Origin: Ciceribacter sp. L1K22
GTDB taxonomy: Bacteria > Pseudomonadota > Alphaproteobacteria > Rhizobiales > Rhizobiaceae
Assembly: GCF_017599385.1 (NCBI RefSeq)
Contig: NZ_JAGFPK010000001.1
Location: 3,231,436 to 3,295,435, forward strand
DNA length: 64,000 nt
Direction: 5' to 3'
Shown here piece by piece: positions 45,317 to 54,685 of the stretch. The notes below the pieces were generated by a model. That model was not told where the DNA came from, searched no databases, and was given only the letters and a program-made list of their open reading frames with translations. The position numbers and the translations under genes are program-made. The stretch's first letter is position 1; each line of letters starts with the position of its first letter.

Positions 45317-47065
45317 TTGTCTCTACTCCAGGTCTATGTTCGAGCATTGAGTTACCTGGCCGCGTACAAGGCGAAAACGACCGTGATCGTGATCGCCAAT
45401 ATTGTGCTGGCGGTTATCACCATTGCGGAGCCGATCTTGTTCGGCCGCATAATTGATGCGATCTCCGAAGGTGCGGACGCAAGTGGTGTTTTGTTGATTT
45501 GGGCCGGGTTTGGTGTCTTCAACACGATCGCGTACGTGCTCGTGGCCCGTGAGGCTGACCGCTTGGCGCATGGCCGAAGGGCATCGCTGTTGACCGAAGC
45601 CTTCAGTCGCATCATTTCGATGCCGCTGGCATGGCATCACATGCGCGGGACGTCGAATGCACTGCACACCCTGTTACGGGCTAGCGAGACCTTGTTTGGT
45701 CTTTGGCTGGAATTCATGCGGACACACCTGGCGACGTTTGTCGCTCTGGCCTTGCTCATTCCGACCGCATTTTCGATGGATACCCGCCTGAGCGCTGTGC
45801 TGCTGGTCCTCTCGTTTCTTTATCTGATGATAGGTAAGACCGTGATGGTCAAGACGAAGGAGGGACAAGCCTCCGTCGAGGGGCACTATCACACGGTCTT
45901 TTCGCACGTGAGCGACTCCATTTCCAATGTGTCGGTTCTGCACAGCTACAATCGCGTGGAAGCGGAAACGCGCGCATTGAAAAAATACACCGACGACCTG
46001 CTGGCGGCCCAGTATCCGGTGCTGGACTGGTGGGCAATCGCGAGTGCGCTTAATCGCGTAGCCTCAACCTTGTCGATGCTGATCATCCTGGTGATTGGTA
46101 CGATGCTGGTTCAGGCGGGCGAATTGAAAGTTGGAGACGTCATCGCTTTTACAGGGTTTGCGGGCCTCCTGATTGGCCGACTAGACCAGATGCGCGCCTT
46201 TGCTACTCAGATTTTTGAAGCCCGGGCGAAGCTGGAAGAGTTCTACAAACTTGAAGAGTCAGTGCAGGAGCGAGAGGAGCCGGCTGGCGTTTCCGAGTTG
46301 AAAGAGGTCAAGGGAGCAGTGGAATTCCAAAACGTTTCTTTCGACTTTGCCAATACAACTCAGGGCGTCCACGATCTGAGTTTTTCCGTCGGCGTGGGAC
46401 AGACGATAGCGATCGTCGGTCCGACAGGAGCAGGAAAGACGACGCTGATCAATCTGCTTCAGAGGGTTTACGATCCCCATCAGGGCAGGATTCTGATCGA
46501 CGGCATAGATATTTCGACCGTTAGCCGCCGGTCGCTGCGCCACGCCATCGCGACCGTGTTCCAGGATGCTGGGCTCCTCAACCGCTCGATCGTCGAGAAC
46601 ATCCGGCTCGGCCGAGAAGATGCAACCGAACCCGAGATCATCAGCGCCGCCGAAGCCGCCGCCGCTACCGAGTTTATCGAAAGCCGCCTCAATGGTTATG
46701 ACACGCTCGTCGGTGAGCGCGGAAACCGACTGTCGGGCGGGGAGCGTCAAAGGATAGCGATCGCGCGGGCGATCCTCAAGAACGCACCGATCCTTGTTCT
46801 GGATGAGGCGACCAGTGCGCTCGACGTGGAAACCGAGGGCCGTGTGAAGGAGGCCATCGATCGCCTGCGGAAGGATCGTACGACGTTTATTATCGCGCAC
46901 CGGCTGTCCACCATTCGTGAAGCCGATATGGTTCTGTTTCTGGATCACGGCCGGATTGTTGAAATCGGCAGCTACGAGCAACTGAGAGATAGCGGCGGCA
47001 GATTTGCCAGCCTCTTGCAGGCAAGTGGACTGACGAGTACGGAAACGTCTCCCGCGATTGCCTAA
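45317..47065 (+). CDS. ndvA: Cyclic beta-1,2-glucan ABC exporter NdvA/ChvA
   Basis: 582-residue fused membrane-ATPase exporter that moves cyclic beta-1,2-glucan to the periplasm. Six membrane helices (about 15-300, with IANIVLAVITIAEPILFGRIIDAIS) precede the ATPase: Walker A GPTGAGKTT (368-376), signature LSGGERQR (472-479), Walker B ILVLDEATSALD. The frame is open to 45146, but relatives begin at MSLxQVY; here that codon is TTG 45317, with AGGA eight bases upstream. I take the TTG as start; an upstream start would add 57 non-homologous residues. Its partner ndvB lies 5 kb to the left, and expR is divergent. Confidence 0.95.
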   Translation: MSLLQVYVRALSYLAAYKAKTTVIVIANIVLAVITIAEPILFGRIIDAISEGADASGVLLIWAGFGVFNTIAYVLVAREADRLAHGRRASLLTEAFSRIISMPLAWHHMRGTSNALHTLLRASETLFGLWLEFMRTHLATFVALALLIPTAFSMDTRLSAVLLVLSFLYLMIGKTVMVKTKEGQASVEGHYHTVFSHVSDSISNVSVLHSYNRVEAETRALKKYTDDLLAAQYPVLDWWAIASALNRVASTLSMLIILVIGTMLVQAGELKVGDVIAFTGFAGLLIGRLDQMRAFATQIFEARAKLEEFYKLEESVQEREEPAGVSELKEVKGAVEFQNVSFDFANTTQGVHDLSFSVGVGQTIAIVGPTGAGKTTLINLLQRVYDPHQGRILIDGIDISTVSRRSLRHAIATVFQDAGLLNRSIVENIRLGREDATEPEIISAAEAAAATEFIESRLNGYDTLVGERGNRLSGGERQRIAIARAILKNAPILVLDEATSALDVETEGRVKEAIDRLRKDRTTFIIAHRLSTIREADMVLFLDHGRIVEIGSYEQLRDSGGRFASLLQASGLTSTETSPAIA

Positions 47066-47087
47066 CCATTAAATGTCTCAGAGAAAC

Positions 47088-47852
47088 TCATGCGATCGAC
47101 AGTCGTTGGGCAAGATCCAGTAGTTGTTCCAGAATAGCGGTTACGCCAATCCGCTCAGCGCGGTCCATACGTTCGGTAAAGGCGCAGGTAATAACGGCGA
47201 CGGCATCGCCATTAGGTTCCCTTATCGGAGCCGTGATATCGACCAATCCTCGCAGTTGCTGGCTGTCCGCTATGCGATAGCCTTGGTCACGAACAGCGAG
47301 AAGCTCGGGCTCGACGCTTCGCAGCTTTTCCAGTTTGTCAGAGCCACGCCAAATTGCCAGCGTGTCCTCCCGCCGTTGGAGGTCCTGAAAGGCGAGCAGC
47401 GTCAGACCAGAGCCTGTCGTCAGCAGATCAAGCCTTGAACCGACATTGACCCTGAATTCCCAACTATCGACCGGGCTCGCTTGGGCCACCACCAGTCCTG
47501 CACCGTTGTATGGCACCACGAGGTGGCAAGACTGCTCCACCTCTCTTGCGAACTCGTCCATAAGGGGCATGGCTTTGGAGACAAGTCTTCTGACGGGCGG
47601 ATGCCGATGGGAAAGGACGAACAGTTTCATCGTCAACTCGTATCTGTCTCCTTCGGCCGAACGCGAGACATAGTGACGAGCGACAAGGCGTTCGAGCATC
47701 CGATAAATCTCCGATGGACTGCGACCCATCGCACGAACAATTTCCGCACGCGTCAGACCCTTGGGCTGCTCGGCAAGGAGTTCCAGGATATCCAGTCCCT
47801 TGTCCAGCGCTGGTGCCCTATAGCGATCGGGGGCGGTCTTTCTCTCTTCCAA
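47088..47852 (-). CDS. IclR-family transcriptional regulator
   Basis: 254-residue regulator. The winged helix-turn-helix lies at about residues 15-75 (LDILELLAEQPKGLTRAEIVRAMGRSPSEIYRMLERL), and the IclR effector domain at about 90-250. The start is TTG 47852 with GAGGA eight bases upstream; I see no suitable ATG. It is divergent from the UxaA-family dehydratase gene and probably controls it. In Rhizobiaceae IclR proteins in such pairs usually respond to sugar acids. It is convergent to ndvA with only 22 bases between. Confidence 0.9.
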   Translation of the reverse strand: MEERKTAPDRYRAPALDKGLDILELLAEQPKGLTRAEIVRAMGRSPSEIYRMLERLVARHYVSRSAEGDRYELTMKLFVLSHRHPPVRRLVSKAMPLMDEFAREVEQSCHLVVPYNGAGLVVAQASPVDSWEFRVNVGSRLDLLTTGSGLTLLAFQDLQRREDTLAIWRGSDKLEKLRSVEPELLAVRDQGYRIADSQQLRGLVDITAPIREPNGDAVAVITCAFTERMDRAERIGVTAILEQLLDLAQRLSIA

Positions 47853-48007
47853 AATATGCGTCCTCGGCTTTCGCTTAACGTTCCGGTCAATTCAAATAAC
47901 ACCCCATGGTGATTGCAAGTCCAGTTCATTTTTGAATATAATGTGCATATGTAAACGGCCGCCGGATGGCATCCTGGTCGAATTTCGGACTATGGGTGCT
48001 TTCGAGC

Positions 48008-48083
48008 CGCCCGCTTCGGGCGAAGGTAATGAGTTGAAATGGCCGGCAGCCCCGCGACTGCGGGAGGCTTGACGCCATCAAGC
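48008..48083 (+). promoter_or_regulatory. Structured 5' leader before the UxaA-family gene
   Basis: Three stem-loops are visible: 48008-48013 with 48017-48022 (CGCCCG/CGGGCG), 48051-48055 with 48060-48064 (CCCGC/GCGGG, GACT loop), and 48067-48072 with 48078-48083 (GCTTGA/TCAAGC). The last ends right at the Shine-Dalgarno GGAGG (48084-48088). The second and third almost touch and might compete. I recognise no known riboswitch class. The remaining part of the 245-base gap back to iclR is AT-rich and probably holds both promoters. Confidence 0.35.
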
Positions 48084-48097
48084 GGAGGAAGGCACCA

Positions 48098-49615
48098 ATG
48101 TCACAAGCGAGTATTCGTCTACACCCAAGCGACAATGTCGAGATTGCTCTACGGGACCTCAAAACGGGCGACTGTCTGAGCGAAAGTGGCGTTGCTGCGG
48201 CGCAGACGATTATGCGCGGCCATAAGGTAGCTTCCACCACGATAGCCGCAGGGCAGTTCATCCTGCGTTACGGGCAGGTCATCGGTGTTGCCATGAGCGA
48301 CATCGCAGCCGGCGATCATGTGCATGTCCACAATATCGGGATGTCGGATCACTCACTCGACTACGCCTTCTCCACTGATGCGCGAGTGCTGCCGGCCATC
48401 GCCGAAAGCCGCACATTCCAGGGTTATCGACGCGCGGACGGCAGGTTTGGCACCCGAAACTATGTGGCAGTCCTCACATCGGTGAACTGTTCGGGCAGCG
48501 TCGCGAAATTCATCGCAGAGGCTGCGGAGCGGTCCGAGTGGTTCAACGCGTTGGAGAATGTCGACGGCATCGTGCCGATCGTTCATGGGTCCGGCTGCGG
48601 CATGTCGGGCTCGGACGAGGGATATGCAACGCTCTTTCGCACCCTTTCTGGCTACGCGCGCAATCCCAATTTCGGCGGCATTCTGCTGGTCGGCCTTGGA
48701 TGCGAGGTCATGCAAGTGCCGGAACTGGTTGGCAAGGACCGCCTTCGGCCCGACGGCAATTTTCGCTACATGACCATCCAAGCGACGGGTGGGACCCGCA
48801 AGACAGTTGAAGCAGGGGTGGCCATGGTTCGCGAACTCGCGGAGGAAGCGAACAGGATAAGCCGGCAACCGGCACCCTTGTCAGAACTGATGGTGGGTCT
48901 TCAATGCGGAGGTTCGGATAGCTATTCCGGCATCACTGCAAACCCCGCTCTCGGTTATGCCTCTGATCTTCTTGTCCGCCATGGCGGCACAACAATTCTG
49001 TCGGAAACGCCCGAGGTTTACGGGGCGGAGCATCTTCTCACCCGCCGCGCGATCAGTCCGGACGTCGGGCAAAAGCTCGTGGAAAGAATCGATTGGTGGA
49101 AGGACTATACTGCCCGAAACATGGGAGAGATGAACAACAATCCCTCGCCCGGCAACAAGCGCGGCGGGTTGACTACCATACTGGAGAAATCGCTGGGCGC
49201 CGTCGCTAAAGGCGGAACAGCACCGCTTGTTGGCGTCTACAAGTTCGCCGAGCAGATCAGCACGCACGGGTTTGTCTTCATGGATAGCCCTGGCTACGAC
49301 CCCTGTTCCGTGACGGGCCAGATCGCTTCCGGTGCCAACCTGATAGCATTCACAACCGGCCGAGGTTCGGTATCCGGCTACAAACCCGCACCCGGTATCA
49401 AGCTCGCCACCAATTCCGAGATGTATGAGCGCTTGTCCGAGGATATGGACATCAATTGCGGCGACATCGTTGATGCTGGGGTATCGATTGAAGAGAAAGG
49501 ACGCGAGATATTCGAGCTGTTCATCGCCGTTGCTTCGGGAGCAGAGACAAAAAGCGAGGCCTTGGGTTTCGGTGGAGCCGAATTTGTCCCGTGGCAAATC
49601 GGTGCGGTGATGTGA
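48098..49615 (+). CDS. UxaA-family sugar-acid dehydratase (altronate/galactarate type)
   Basis: 505-residue single-chain enzyme of the altronate/galactarate dehydratase family. The N-terminal SAF domain (about residues 15-85) is joined to the large C-terminal catalytic domain (about 100-505: TSVNCSGSVAKFIAE, HGSGCGMSGSDEG, GLGCEVMQ, GLQCGGSDSYSGITANPALG). Conserved Cys residues are those expected for an iron cofactor. It removes water from a hexonate or hexarate to give a 2-keto-3-deoxy acid. ATG 48098 follows GGAGGAAGG. It is divergent from iclR and convergent with gbpR (nine-base gap). The substrate is uncertain; altronate, galactarate or a related acid is possible. Confidence 0.88.
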   Translation: MSQASIRLHPSDNVEIALRDLKTGDCLSESGVAAAQTIMRGHKVASTTIAAGQFILRYGQVIGVAMSDIAAGDHVHVHNIGMSDHSLDYAFSTDARVLPAIAESRTFQGYRRADGRFGTRNYVAVLTSVNCSGSVAKFIAEAAERSEWFNALENVDGIVPIVHGSGCGMSGSDEGYATLFRTLSGYARNPNFGGILLVGLGCEVMQVPELVGKDRLRPDGNFRYMTIQATGGTRKTVEAGVAMVRELAEEANRISRQPAPLSELMVGLQCGGSDSYSGITANPALGYASDLLVRHGGTTILSETPEVYGAEHLLTRRAISPDVGQKLVERIDWWKDYTARNMGEMNNNPSPGNKRGGLTTILEKSLGAVAKGGTAPLVGVYKFAEQISTHGFVFMDSPGYDPCSVTGQIASGANLIAFTTGRGSVSGYKPAPGIKLATNSEMYERLSEDMDINCGDIVDAGVSIEEKGREIFELFIAVASGAETKSEALGFGGAEFVPWQIGAVM

Positions 49616-49624
49616 GACGGCACA

Positions 49625-50566
49625 TCACATACGTCCCCTCTCTCGAAATTCTGTCAGTACGAAGTCCTTGAGCCGTAGGGCAATCGTCGACATTCGTTTG
49701 CCCTTCAGCGTGATGAGGTGATAGGGCTCCACTTCGATGAGTTGCCGCATGTCAAGCGTCTTTAGGCCAGCGATACGGGCATCGTGACAAAGAAGGTCGG
49801 AAACCTCGCGTGACATTGGGGCAATAGCATTCGACGATGACAGCAAAGCGATCATCACCAGCAATGACGTCGTGTTGATGATGTTCGGAGGGATGGGGGC
49901 GCCGTTGGCAATGAACACATTCTCCACCGCCCGTCTGACTGGCGCGCCGGGAGCTTGCATCACCCAGGGAAAATGAACGAGGTCGAACACCGAGAGGTCG
50001 GCGGTATCTGCGAAAGGATGCGTATGGTGAACAAGCAGCTTCACCTCTTCGATCCTAAGACCGATCACGTCGAAATGACGCACATCGAAACCGGACGGCA
50101 AGCGACCAAGTATGAAGTCGTGATGCCCCGCGATCAGTCCATTCACCAGTTGGTCGCTTGGCGCGACGTCCACGTGAATATCCACCGCCTCGGCTTCCTC
50201 CTTCAATGCCTGCATGGCGGGAACGACGTAACCGACCGCGCCGCCCGTAACCGCCCCCACCCTGACCGTGCCCGCATGGCCGCGCCTGATCGCCTCGATC
50301 TCCCGCGCGGCCTCCCTTATTTCTTCAAGGAGCGTTTGGGCACGTCGGGCGATCGCATGACCGACCTCGGTCGGCTCCATTCCCTTTGGCGTGCGATGAA
50401 ACACTGACACCCCCACCAGTCGCTCGATCTCCGCGAGCATGCGCGAGGCAGCCGGCTGCGTTAGCGCCAAAGCGCTTGCGGCAAGACTCAATTGCCCTTT
50501 TTCGGCAATCTCCCTGACAAGACTGAAATGTTTCGGCAGGAGCCGAGCGCCCAAAGGTTCTGACAT
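49625..50566 (-). CDS. gbpR: LysR-family regulator GbpR
   Basis: About 313-residue LysR regulator: winged helix-turn-helix at about residues 8-67 ([34 protein letters not shown]) and a periplasmic-binding-like effector domain (about 95-310). Divergent position to chvE is that of Agrobacterium GbpR, which activates chvE-gguABC in response to L-arabinose, D-galactose and D-fucose. Two starts are possible: GTG 50593 and ATG 50566; neither has a strong ribosome site and I prefer the ATG. Assignment rests on gene context plus family. Confidence 0.87.
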   Translation of the reverse strand: MSEPLGARLLPKHFSLVREIAEKGQLSLAASALALTQPAASRMLAEIERLVGVSVFHRTPKGMEPTEVGHAIARRAQTLLEEIREAAREIEAIRRGHAGTVRVGAVTGGAVGYVVPAMQALKEEAEAVDIHVDVAPSDQLVNGLIAGHHDFILGRLPSGFDVRHFDVIGLRIEEVKLLVHHTHPFADTADLSVFDLVHFPWVMQAPGAPVRRAVENVFIANGAPIPPNIINTTSLLVMIALLSSSNAIAPMSREVSDLLCHDARIAGLKTLDMRQLIEVEPYHLITLKGKRMSTIALRLKDFVLTEFRERGRM

Positions 50567-50569
50567 CAG

Positions 50570-50625
50570 CCATATATCAAAGTTGGTATGCACAAAGTCA
50601 AATTATTCATTTGATCGGCATATGG
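50570..50625. promoter_or_regulatory. Putative GbpR binding region between gbpR and chvE
   Basis: CCATATATCAAA (50570-50581) is mirrored by TTTGATcggcATATGG (50610-50625): the elements ATCAAA/TTTGAT and CCATAT/ATATGG are inverted with about 28 bases between. The spread of about 55 bases fits a LysR recognition plus activation site. Binding by GbpR is inferred from position. Confidence 0.4.
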
Positions 50626-50639
50626 GGCTCGATAAGAGT

Positions 50640-50667
50640 CGGCCCCGGAGCTGGGGGCCGCGCTTTT
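50640..50667 (+). terminator. Terminator-like hairpin in the chvE leader
   Basis: Seven-bp perfect stem CGGCCCC/GGGGCCG (50640-50646 with 50654-50660) followed by CGCTTTTT. It stands on the coding strand between the control region and chvE, where no plus-strand gene ends. A second stem (50690-50699 with 50707-50716) follows before the ribosome site. It could attenuate chvE or stop antisense read-through from uxaA. Confidence 0.5.
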
Positions 50668-50739
50668 TCGGCCACTCGTTCTTTTCTTAGCGAGCCCAGG
50701 GGGAGCTTGGACTCGCACGGTTTGACCAGGGAGGTTACC

Positions 50740-51810
50740 ATGAAGAAATTTGGCGCCCTGATTGCCTCGTTCGCAATCAGCATCGCATCCTTTACGCCCG
50801 CTGCCTTCGCGCAGGACAAGGGCATGGTCGGTATTTCGATGCCGACGAAGACGTCCACGCGCTGGATCTCCGATGGCGAAACCATGGAGAAGCTGTTCAC
50901 GGAAGCGGGCTATACGCCGGATCTGCAGTTCGCAGACGATGATATTCCGAACCAGCTCGCCCAGATCGAAAACATGGTGACCAAGGGCGCCAAGGTTCTC
51001 GTGATCGGCGCCATCGACGGCACGACCCTCTCCGACATCCTGCAGAAGGCCGCAGATGCTGGCGTAAAGGTCATCGCCTACGACCGCCTGATCCGCGACT
51101 CGGGCAATGTCGACTACTATGCTACCTTCGACAACTTCCAGGTTGGTGTTCTCCAGGCAACGAGCCTCGTGGACGGCCTGAAGGAGCGTTTCCCGGACGT
51201 CAAGCCGTGGAACGTCGAACTCTTCGGCGGCTCTCCGGACGACAACAACGCCTTCTTCTTCTACGATGGCGCTATGTCAGTCCTGCAGCCCCTGATCGAC
51301 AGCGGCGACATTGTTGTGAAGTCTGGCCAGATGGGCATGGAACAGGTTGGCACTCTGCGTTGGGACGGTACGGTTGCCCAGGCCCGCATGGAGAACCTTC
51401 TCTCCTCGACCTACACGGACGATCAGCTGCACGGTGCCCTTTCGCCGTATGACGGTCTCTCCATCGGCATCCTGTCGGCTCTCAAGGGCGTCGGCTATGG
51501 CTCTGGCGATATGAAGATGCCGATCGTGACCGGCCAGGACGCGGAACTGCCGTCCGTCAAGTCGATCCTTTCGGATGAGCAGTACTCCACCGTCTTCAAG
51601 GACACTCGCGAACTCGCGAAGGTTGCCGTTTCGATGGTCGAAGCCCTGATGTCTGGCGGCACGCCGGAAATCAACGACGACAAGACCTATAACAACGGCG
51701 TCAAGGTCGTACCGTCCTACCTGCTGAAGCCGGTGGCAGTCGACAAGGCCAATGTTCGCGACGTTATGGTTTCGTCCGGCTATTACACCGCAGAGCAGAT
51801 CGACAACTGA
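50740..51810 (+). CDS. chvE: Multiple-sugar-binding periplasmic protein ChvE
   Basis: 356-residue periplasmic sugar receptor of the ribose/xylose-binding type. A 24-residue signal peptide (ending AAFA) precedes the mature start [19 protein letters not shown]. Length and the aldose-binding fold match Agrobacterium ChvE (354 residues), which binds arabinose, galactose, glucose, fucose and xylose and, in agrobacteria, also signals through VirA. ATG 50740 has GGGAGG at good spacing. It is first gene of the chvE-gguABC operon, with a terminator before gguA that should leave the receptor in excess. Confidence 0.95.
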   Translation: MKKFGALIASFAISIASFTPAAFAQDKGMVGISMPTKTSTRWISDGETMEKLFTEAGYTPDLQFADDDIPNQLAQIENMVTKGAKVLVIGAIDGTTLSDILQKAADAGVKVIAYDRLIRDSGNVDYYATFDNFQVGVLQATSLVDGLKERFPDVKPWNVELFGGSPDDNNAFFFYDGAMSVLQPLIDSGDIVVKSGQMGMEQVGTLRWDGTVAQARMENLLSSTYTDDQLHGALSPYDGLSIGILSALKGVGYGSGDMKMPIVTGQDAELPSVKSILSDEQYSTVFKDTRELAKVAVSMVEALMSGGTPEINDDKTYNNGVKVVPSYLLKPVAVDKANVRDVMVSSGYYTAEQIDN

Positions 51811-51827
51811 TACCTTTTGTCATCAAG

Positions 51828-51858
51828 GGGTCCGCGGCATCGTCGCGGACCCATTTTT
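51828..51858 (+). terminator. Rho-independent terminator between chvE and gguA
   Basis: Perfect 9-bp stem GGGTCCGCG/CGCGGACCC (51828-51836 with 51844-51852), seven-base loop, then ATTTTT. It lies 18 bases after the chvE stop. Partial read-through would give much receptor and less ATPase/permease. Confidence 0.8.
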
Positions 51859-51928
51859 CATGAAGGCTGAGGGAGCTTGCGTTGGGGTCCCGATGTATAG
51901 GCATCGAGCCGGCGCTGGAATTCTGCAC

Positions 51929-53464
51929 ATGAACAATATCATTCTGGAGATGCGCGGCATCACCAAGACATTTCCGGGTGTGAAGGCCTTGGACAATGTC
52001 AGCTTCAAGGTGAAGGAAGGCGAGATACACGCTCTTGTGGGCGAGAATGGCGCTGGCAAGTCCACGCTCATGAAGGTCCTCAGCGGCGTTTATCCGGCTG
52101 GAACTTACGACGGCGAGATTCACTACGACGGTAAAGTTCGTAACTTCCACAACATCGCCGACAGCGAAGAAATCGGCATTATCATTATTCACCAGGAGTT
52201 GGCGCTGGTTCCTCTGCTGTCCATCGCCGAGAACATCTTCCTTGGAAACGAGGTAGCGACCAAAGGAGTTATCCAATGGCCGCAAACCTTCGCAAAAACC
52301 AAGGAACTGCTGGCGAAGGTCGGATTGAGGGACGCCCCCACCACACGCATCACCGACATCGGCGTCGGCAAGCAACAACTGGTCGAGATCGCCAAGGCAT
52401 TGTCGAAGAAGGTCAGGCTTCTGATCCTGGATGAACCGACTGCGTCGCTGAACGAGACGGATTCCGATGCGCTGCTCACACTCCTGATGGAGTTCCGCAA
52501 GCAGGGGCTCACCTCGATCATCATCTCGCACAAGCTCAACGAAATCCGGAAGGTGGCCGACCAGATAACGATTCTCAGGGACGGCGGAACAGTAGAAACG
52601 CTGGACTGTCACTCGCAGGAGATAACCGAGGATCGCATTATCAAGGGAATGGTCGGTCGCGACATGGAAGATCGCTATCCGCCGCGTGACCCGAAGATCG
52701 GCGATATGCTGCTCGAGGTGAAAAACTGGAACGTGTTCCATCAAAACCATCGAGATCGGCAGTTCCTCCACGACGTGTCCTTCAACGTGCGGGCAGGAGA
52801 AGTTGTCGGCATCGCCGGGCTGATGGGCGCTGGTCGTACCGAGACCGCCATGAGCATCTTCGGCAAGTCCTGGGGTCATAAGATTACCGGCGAAGTCAAA
52901 ATGCACGGTAAGCCCGTGGATGTGAGCACAATCCGAAAGGCGATTGACGCAGGCCTCGCCTATGTCACTGAGGATCGGAAGCATCTCGGGCTCGTCCTGA
53001 TGAATAACATCAAGGAAAACACCACACTGGCGAACCTCAACGGTGTCTCTGCAGGCGGCATAATCGATGACCGGGCAGAGGCGCGGGTTGCTTCCGACTA
53101 CCGGCAGAAACTCCGTATCCGGTCCCACTCGATCTATCAGGAGGCCGTGAACCTTTCAGGTGGCAATCAGCAGAAGGTCGTTCTGTCGAAGTGGCTCTTC
53201 ACCAATCCTGAAGTTCTTATTCTCGACGAGCCGACCCGCGGTATCGACGTCGGCGCAAAGTTCGAAATCTACACCATCATCAACCAGCTTGCAGCGGAAG
53301 GTAAGGGCATCCTGATGATTTCATCGGAAATGCCTGAACTGCTCGGCACCTGCGATCGCGTCTACGTTATGAACGAGGGACGGATCGTGGCCGAACTCTC
53401 GAAACAAGAGGCAAGTCAAGAGTCCATCATGCGTGCCATCATGCGCTCTGGGGAGAAAAATTAA
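51929..53464 (+). CDS. gguA: Multiple-sugar ABC transporter ATP-binding protein GguA
   Basis: 511-residue tandem ATPase of the ribose/xylose type (RbsA/XylG). The first half has Walker [10 protein letters not shown] (38-46) and Walker [13 protein letters not shown]; the second half has a degenerate Walker A (GLMGAGRTE) but intact signature LSGGNQQK and Walker [13 protein letters not shown]. Only one site is therefore likely to be a full P-loop, as usual for this family. The frame is open upstream, but ATG 51929 with GGAA eight bases before is the family start. Its TAA overlaps the gguB ATG by one base. Confidence 0.94.
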   Translation: MNNIILEMRGITKTFPGVKALDNVSFKVKEGEIHALVGENGAGKSTLMKVLSGVYPAGTYDGEIHYDGKVRNFHNIADSEEIGIIIIHQELALVPLLSIAENIFLGNEVATKGVIQWPQTFAKTKELLAKVGLRDAPTTRITDIGVGKQQLVEIAKALSKKVRLLILDEPTASLNETDSDALLTLLMEFRKQGLTSIIISHKLNEIRKVADQITILRDGGTVETLDCHSQEITEDRIIKGMVGRDMEDRYPPRDPKIGDMLLEVKNWNVFHQNHRDRQFLHDVSFNVRAGEVVGIAGLMGAGRTETAMSIFGKSWGHKITGEVKMHGKPVDVSTIRKAIDAGLAYVTEDRKHLGLVLMNNIKENTTLANLNGVSAGGIIDDRAEARVASDYRQKLRIRSHSIYQEAVNLSGGNQQKVVLSKWLFTNPEVLILDEPTRGIDVGAKFEIYTIINQLAAEGKGILMISSEMPELLGTCDRVYVMNEGRIVAELSKQEASQESIMRAIMRSGEKN

Positions 53465-54675
53465 TGGCGATCGACACAAGAACCGAAGCCCCCAAGGTAT
53501 CCATCGGCGACTACCTGCGCCGAAACATTCGAGAATACGGCCTGTTGCTGGCGCTTGTCGTCATCATGGTTCTGTTCCAGGTGCTGACCGGCGGCGTGCT
53601 GTTCCGCCCAGTCAATATTACCAACCTGGTGCTCCAGAACTCGTTCATCATCATCATGGCGCTCGGCATGTTGTTGATCATCGTGGCCGGTCACATCGAC
53701 CTTTCTGTGGGGTCGATCGTTGCTTTTATCGGCGGGATATCGGCCATCATGCTGGTCAAATGGGGCTGGCATCCGGCGATCGTCGTGCCATTGTGCCTGA
53801 TCATCGGCGCCGCCATGGGCGCGGCTCAGGGTTACTGGGTAGCGTACCAGAAGATACCTTCCTTCATCGTCACGCTCGCCGGCATGCTGGTATTCCGCGG
53901 TATGACATACGTCGTGCTCGAAGGCCGACCTATTGGCCCCTTCCCGAAGGAATTCCAACTCCTGTCAACTGGCTTCGTCCCGGATTTCCTTGCTTTCGGA
54001 GATGCCGCAGACGGCTTGATCAAGAACTACTTTGCGTTGGTCGTCGTCATTGCACTGGTGGCTTACGCCATCTACGCTGGCATGAAGAACCGCCGCATCA
54101 ATGATGCGCACGGCACCGAAAATGAGCCGTTCGCATTCTTCGTCGTCCAAATGGCGATCATAAGCGCAGTCGCACTTTTCCTCGGCTTTCAGCTGGCAAC
54201 CTATCGCGGTTTCCCGAACGTCCTGGTCGTCATGGCGGTATTGATCGCTCTCTACTCTTTCGTCACAACACGGACGACGATAGGCCGCCGCATCTATGCT
54301 CTTGGAGGCAATGAAAAGGCCGCAAAACTGTCCGGCATCAATACCGAACGACTCACCTTCTTGGCCTTCGTCAACATGGGTGCGCTTGCAGCTCTGGCAG
54401 GCATGATTATTGCGGCACGACTGAACTCCGCGACCCCGAAGGCAGGTGTCGGCTTCGAGCTCGACGTGATCGCGGCATGCTTTATCGGAGGCGCATCGGC
54501 TTCAGGGGGCGTCGGCAAGATCACCGGCGCGGTGATCGGCGCTTTCATCATGGGCGTCATGAATAACGGCATGTCGATCATGGGCATTGGCATCGACTAC
54601 CAGCAGCTGATCAAGGGCCTCGTGCTTCTCGCGGCTGTCTACTTCGATGTCTACAACAAGAACAAGGCAGTTTGA
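53464..54675 (+). CDS. gguB: Multiple-sugar ABC transporter permease GguB
   Basis: 403-residue inner-membrane permease of the ribose/xylose branch (BPD_transp_2), with about ten hydrophobic helices; GHIDLSVGSIVAFIGG and GASASGGVGKITGAVIGAFIMGVMNNG are typical. It forms the channel for sugars delivered by ChvE and energised by GguA. ATG 53464 overlaps the gguA stop (TAATG), with GGGGAG upstream. It is ten bases before gguC. Confidence 0.94.
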   Translation: MAIDTRTEAPKVSIGDYLRRNIREYGLLLALVVIMVLFQVLTGGVLFRPVNITNLVLQNSFIIIMALGMLLIIVAGHIDLSVGSIVAFIGGISAIMLVKWGWHPAIVVPLCLIIGAAMGAAQGYWVAYQKIPSFIVTLAGMLVFRGMTYVVLEGRPIGPFPKEFQLLSTGFVPDFLAFGDAADGLIKNYFALVVVIALVAYAIYAGMKNRRINDAHGTENEPFAFFVVQMAIISAVALFLGFQLATYRGFPNVLVVMAVLIALYSFVTTRTTIGRRIYALGGNEKAAKLSGINTERLTFLAFVNMGALAALAGMIIAARLNSATPKAGVGFELDVIAACFIGGASASGGVGKITGAVIGAFIMGVMNNGMSIMGIGIDYQQLIKGLVLLAAVYFDVYNKNKAV

Positions 54676-54685
54676 GGAATATCGG

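Noticed and set aside
48041-48064. Resemblance of CAGCCCCGCGACTG to the cobalamin-riboswitch core
   Set aside because: One base short of the usual core, the other conserved boxes are missing, and the downstream enzyme has no link to B12.
51764-53128. 454-codon open frame antisense to chvE end and gguA
   Set aside because: It is a mirror of the clear gguA frame and crosses the chvE-gguA terminator; low-complexity His/Asp/Glu composition is typical of antisense frames.
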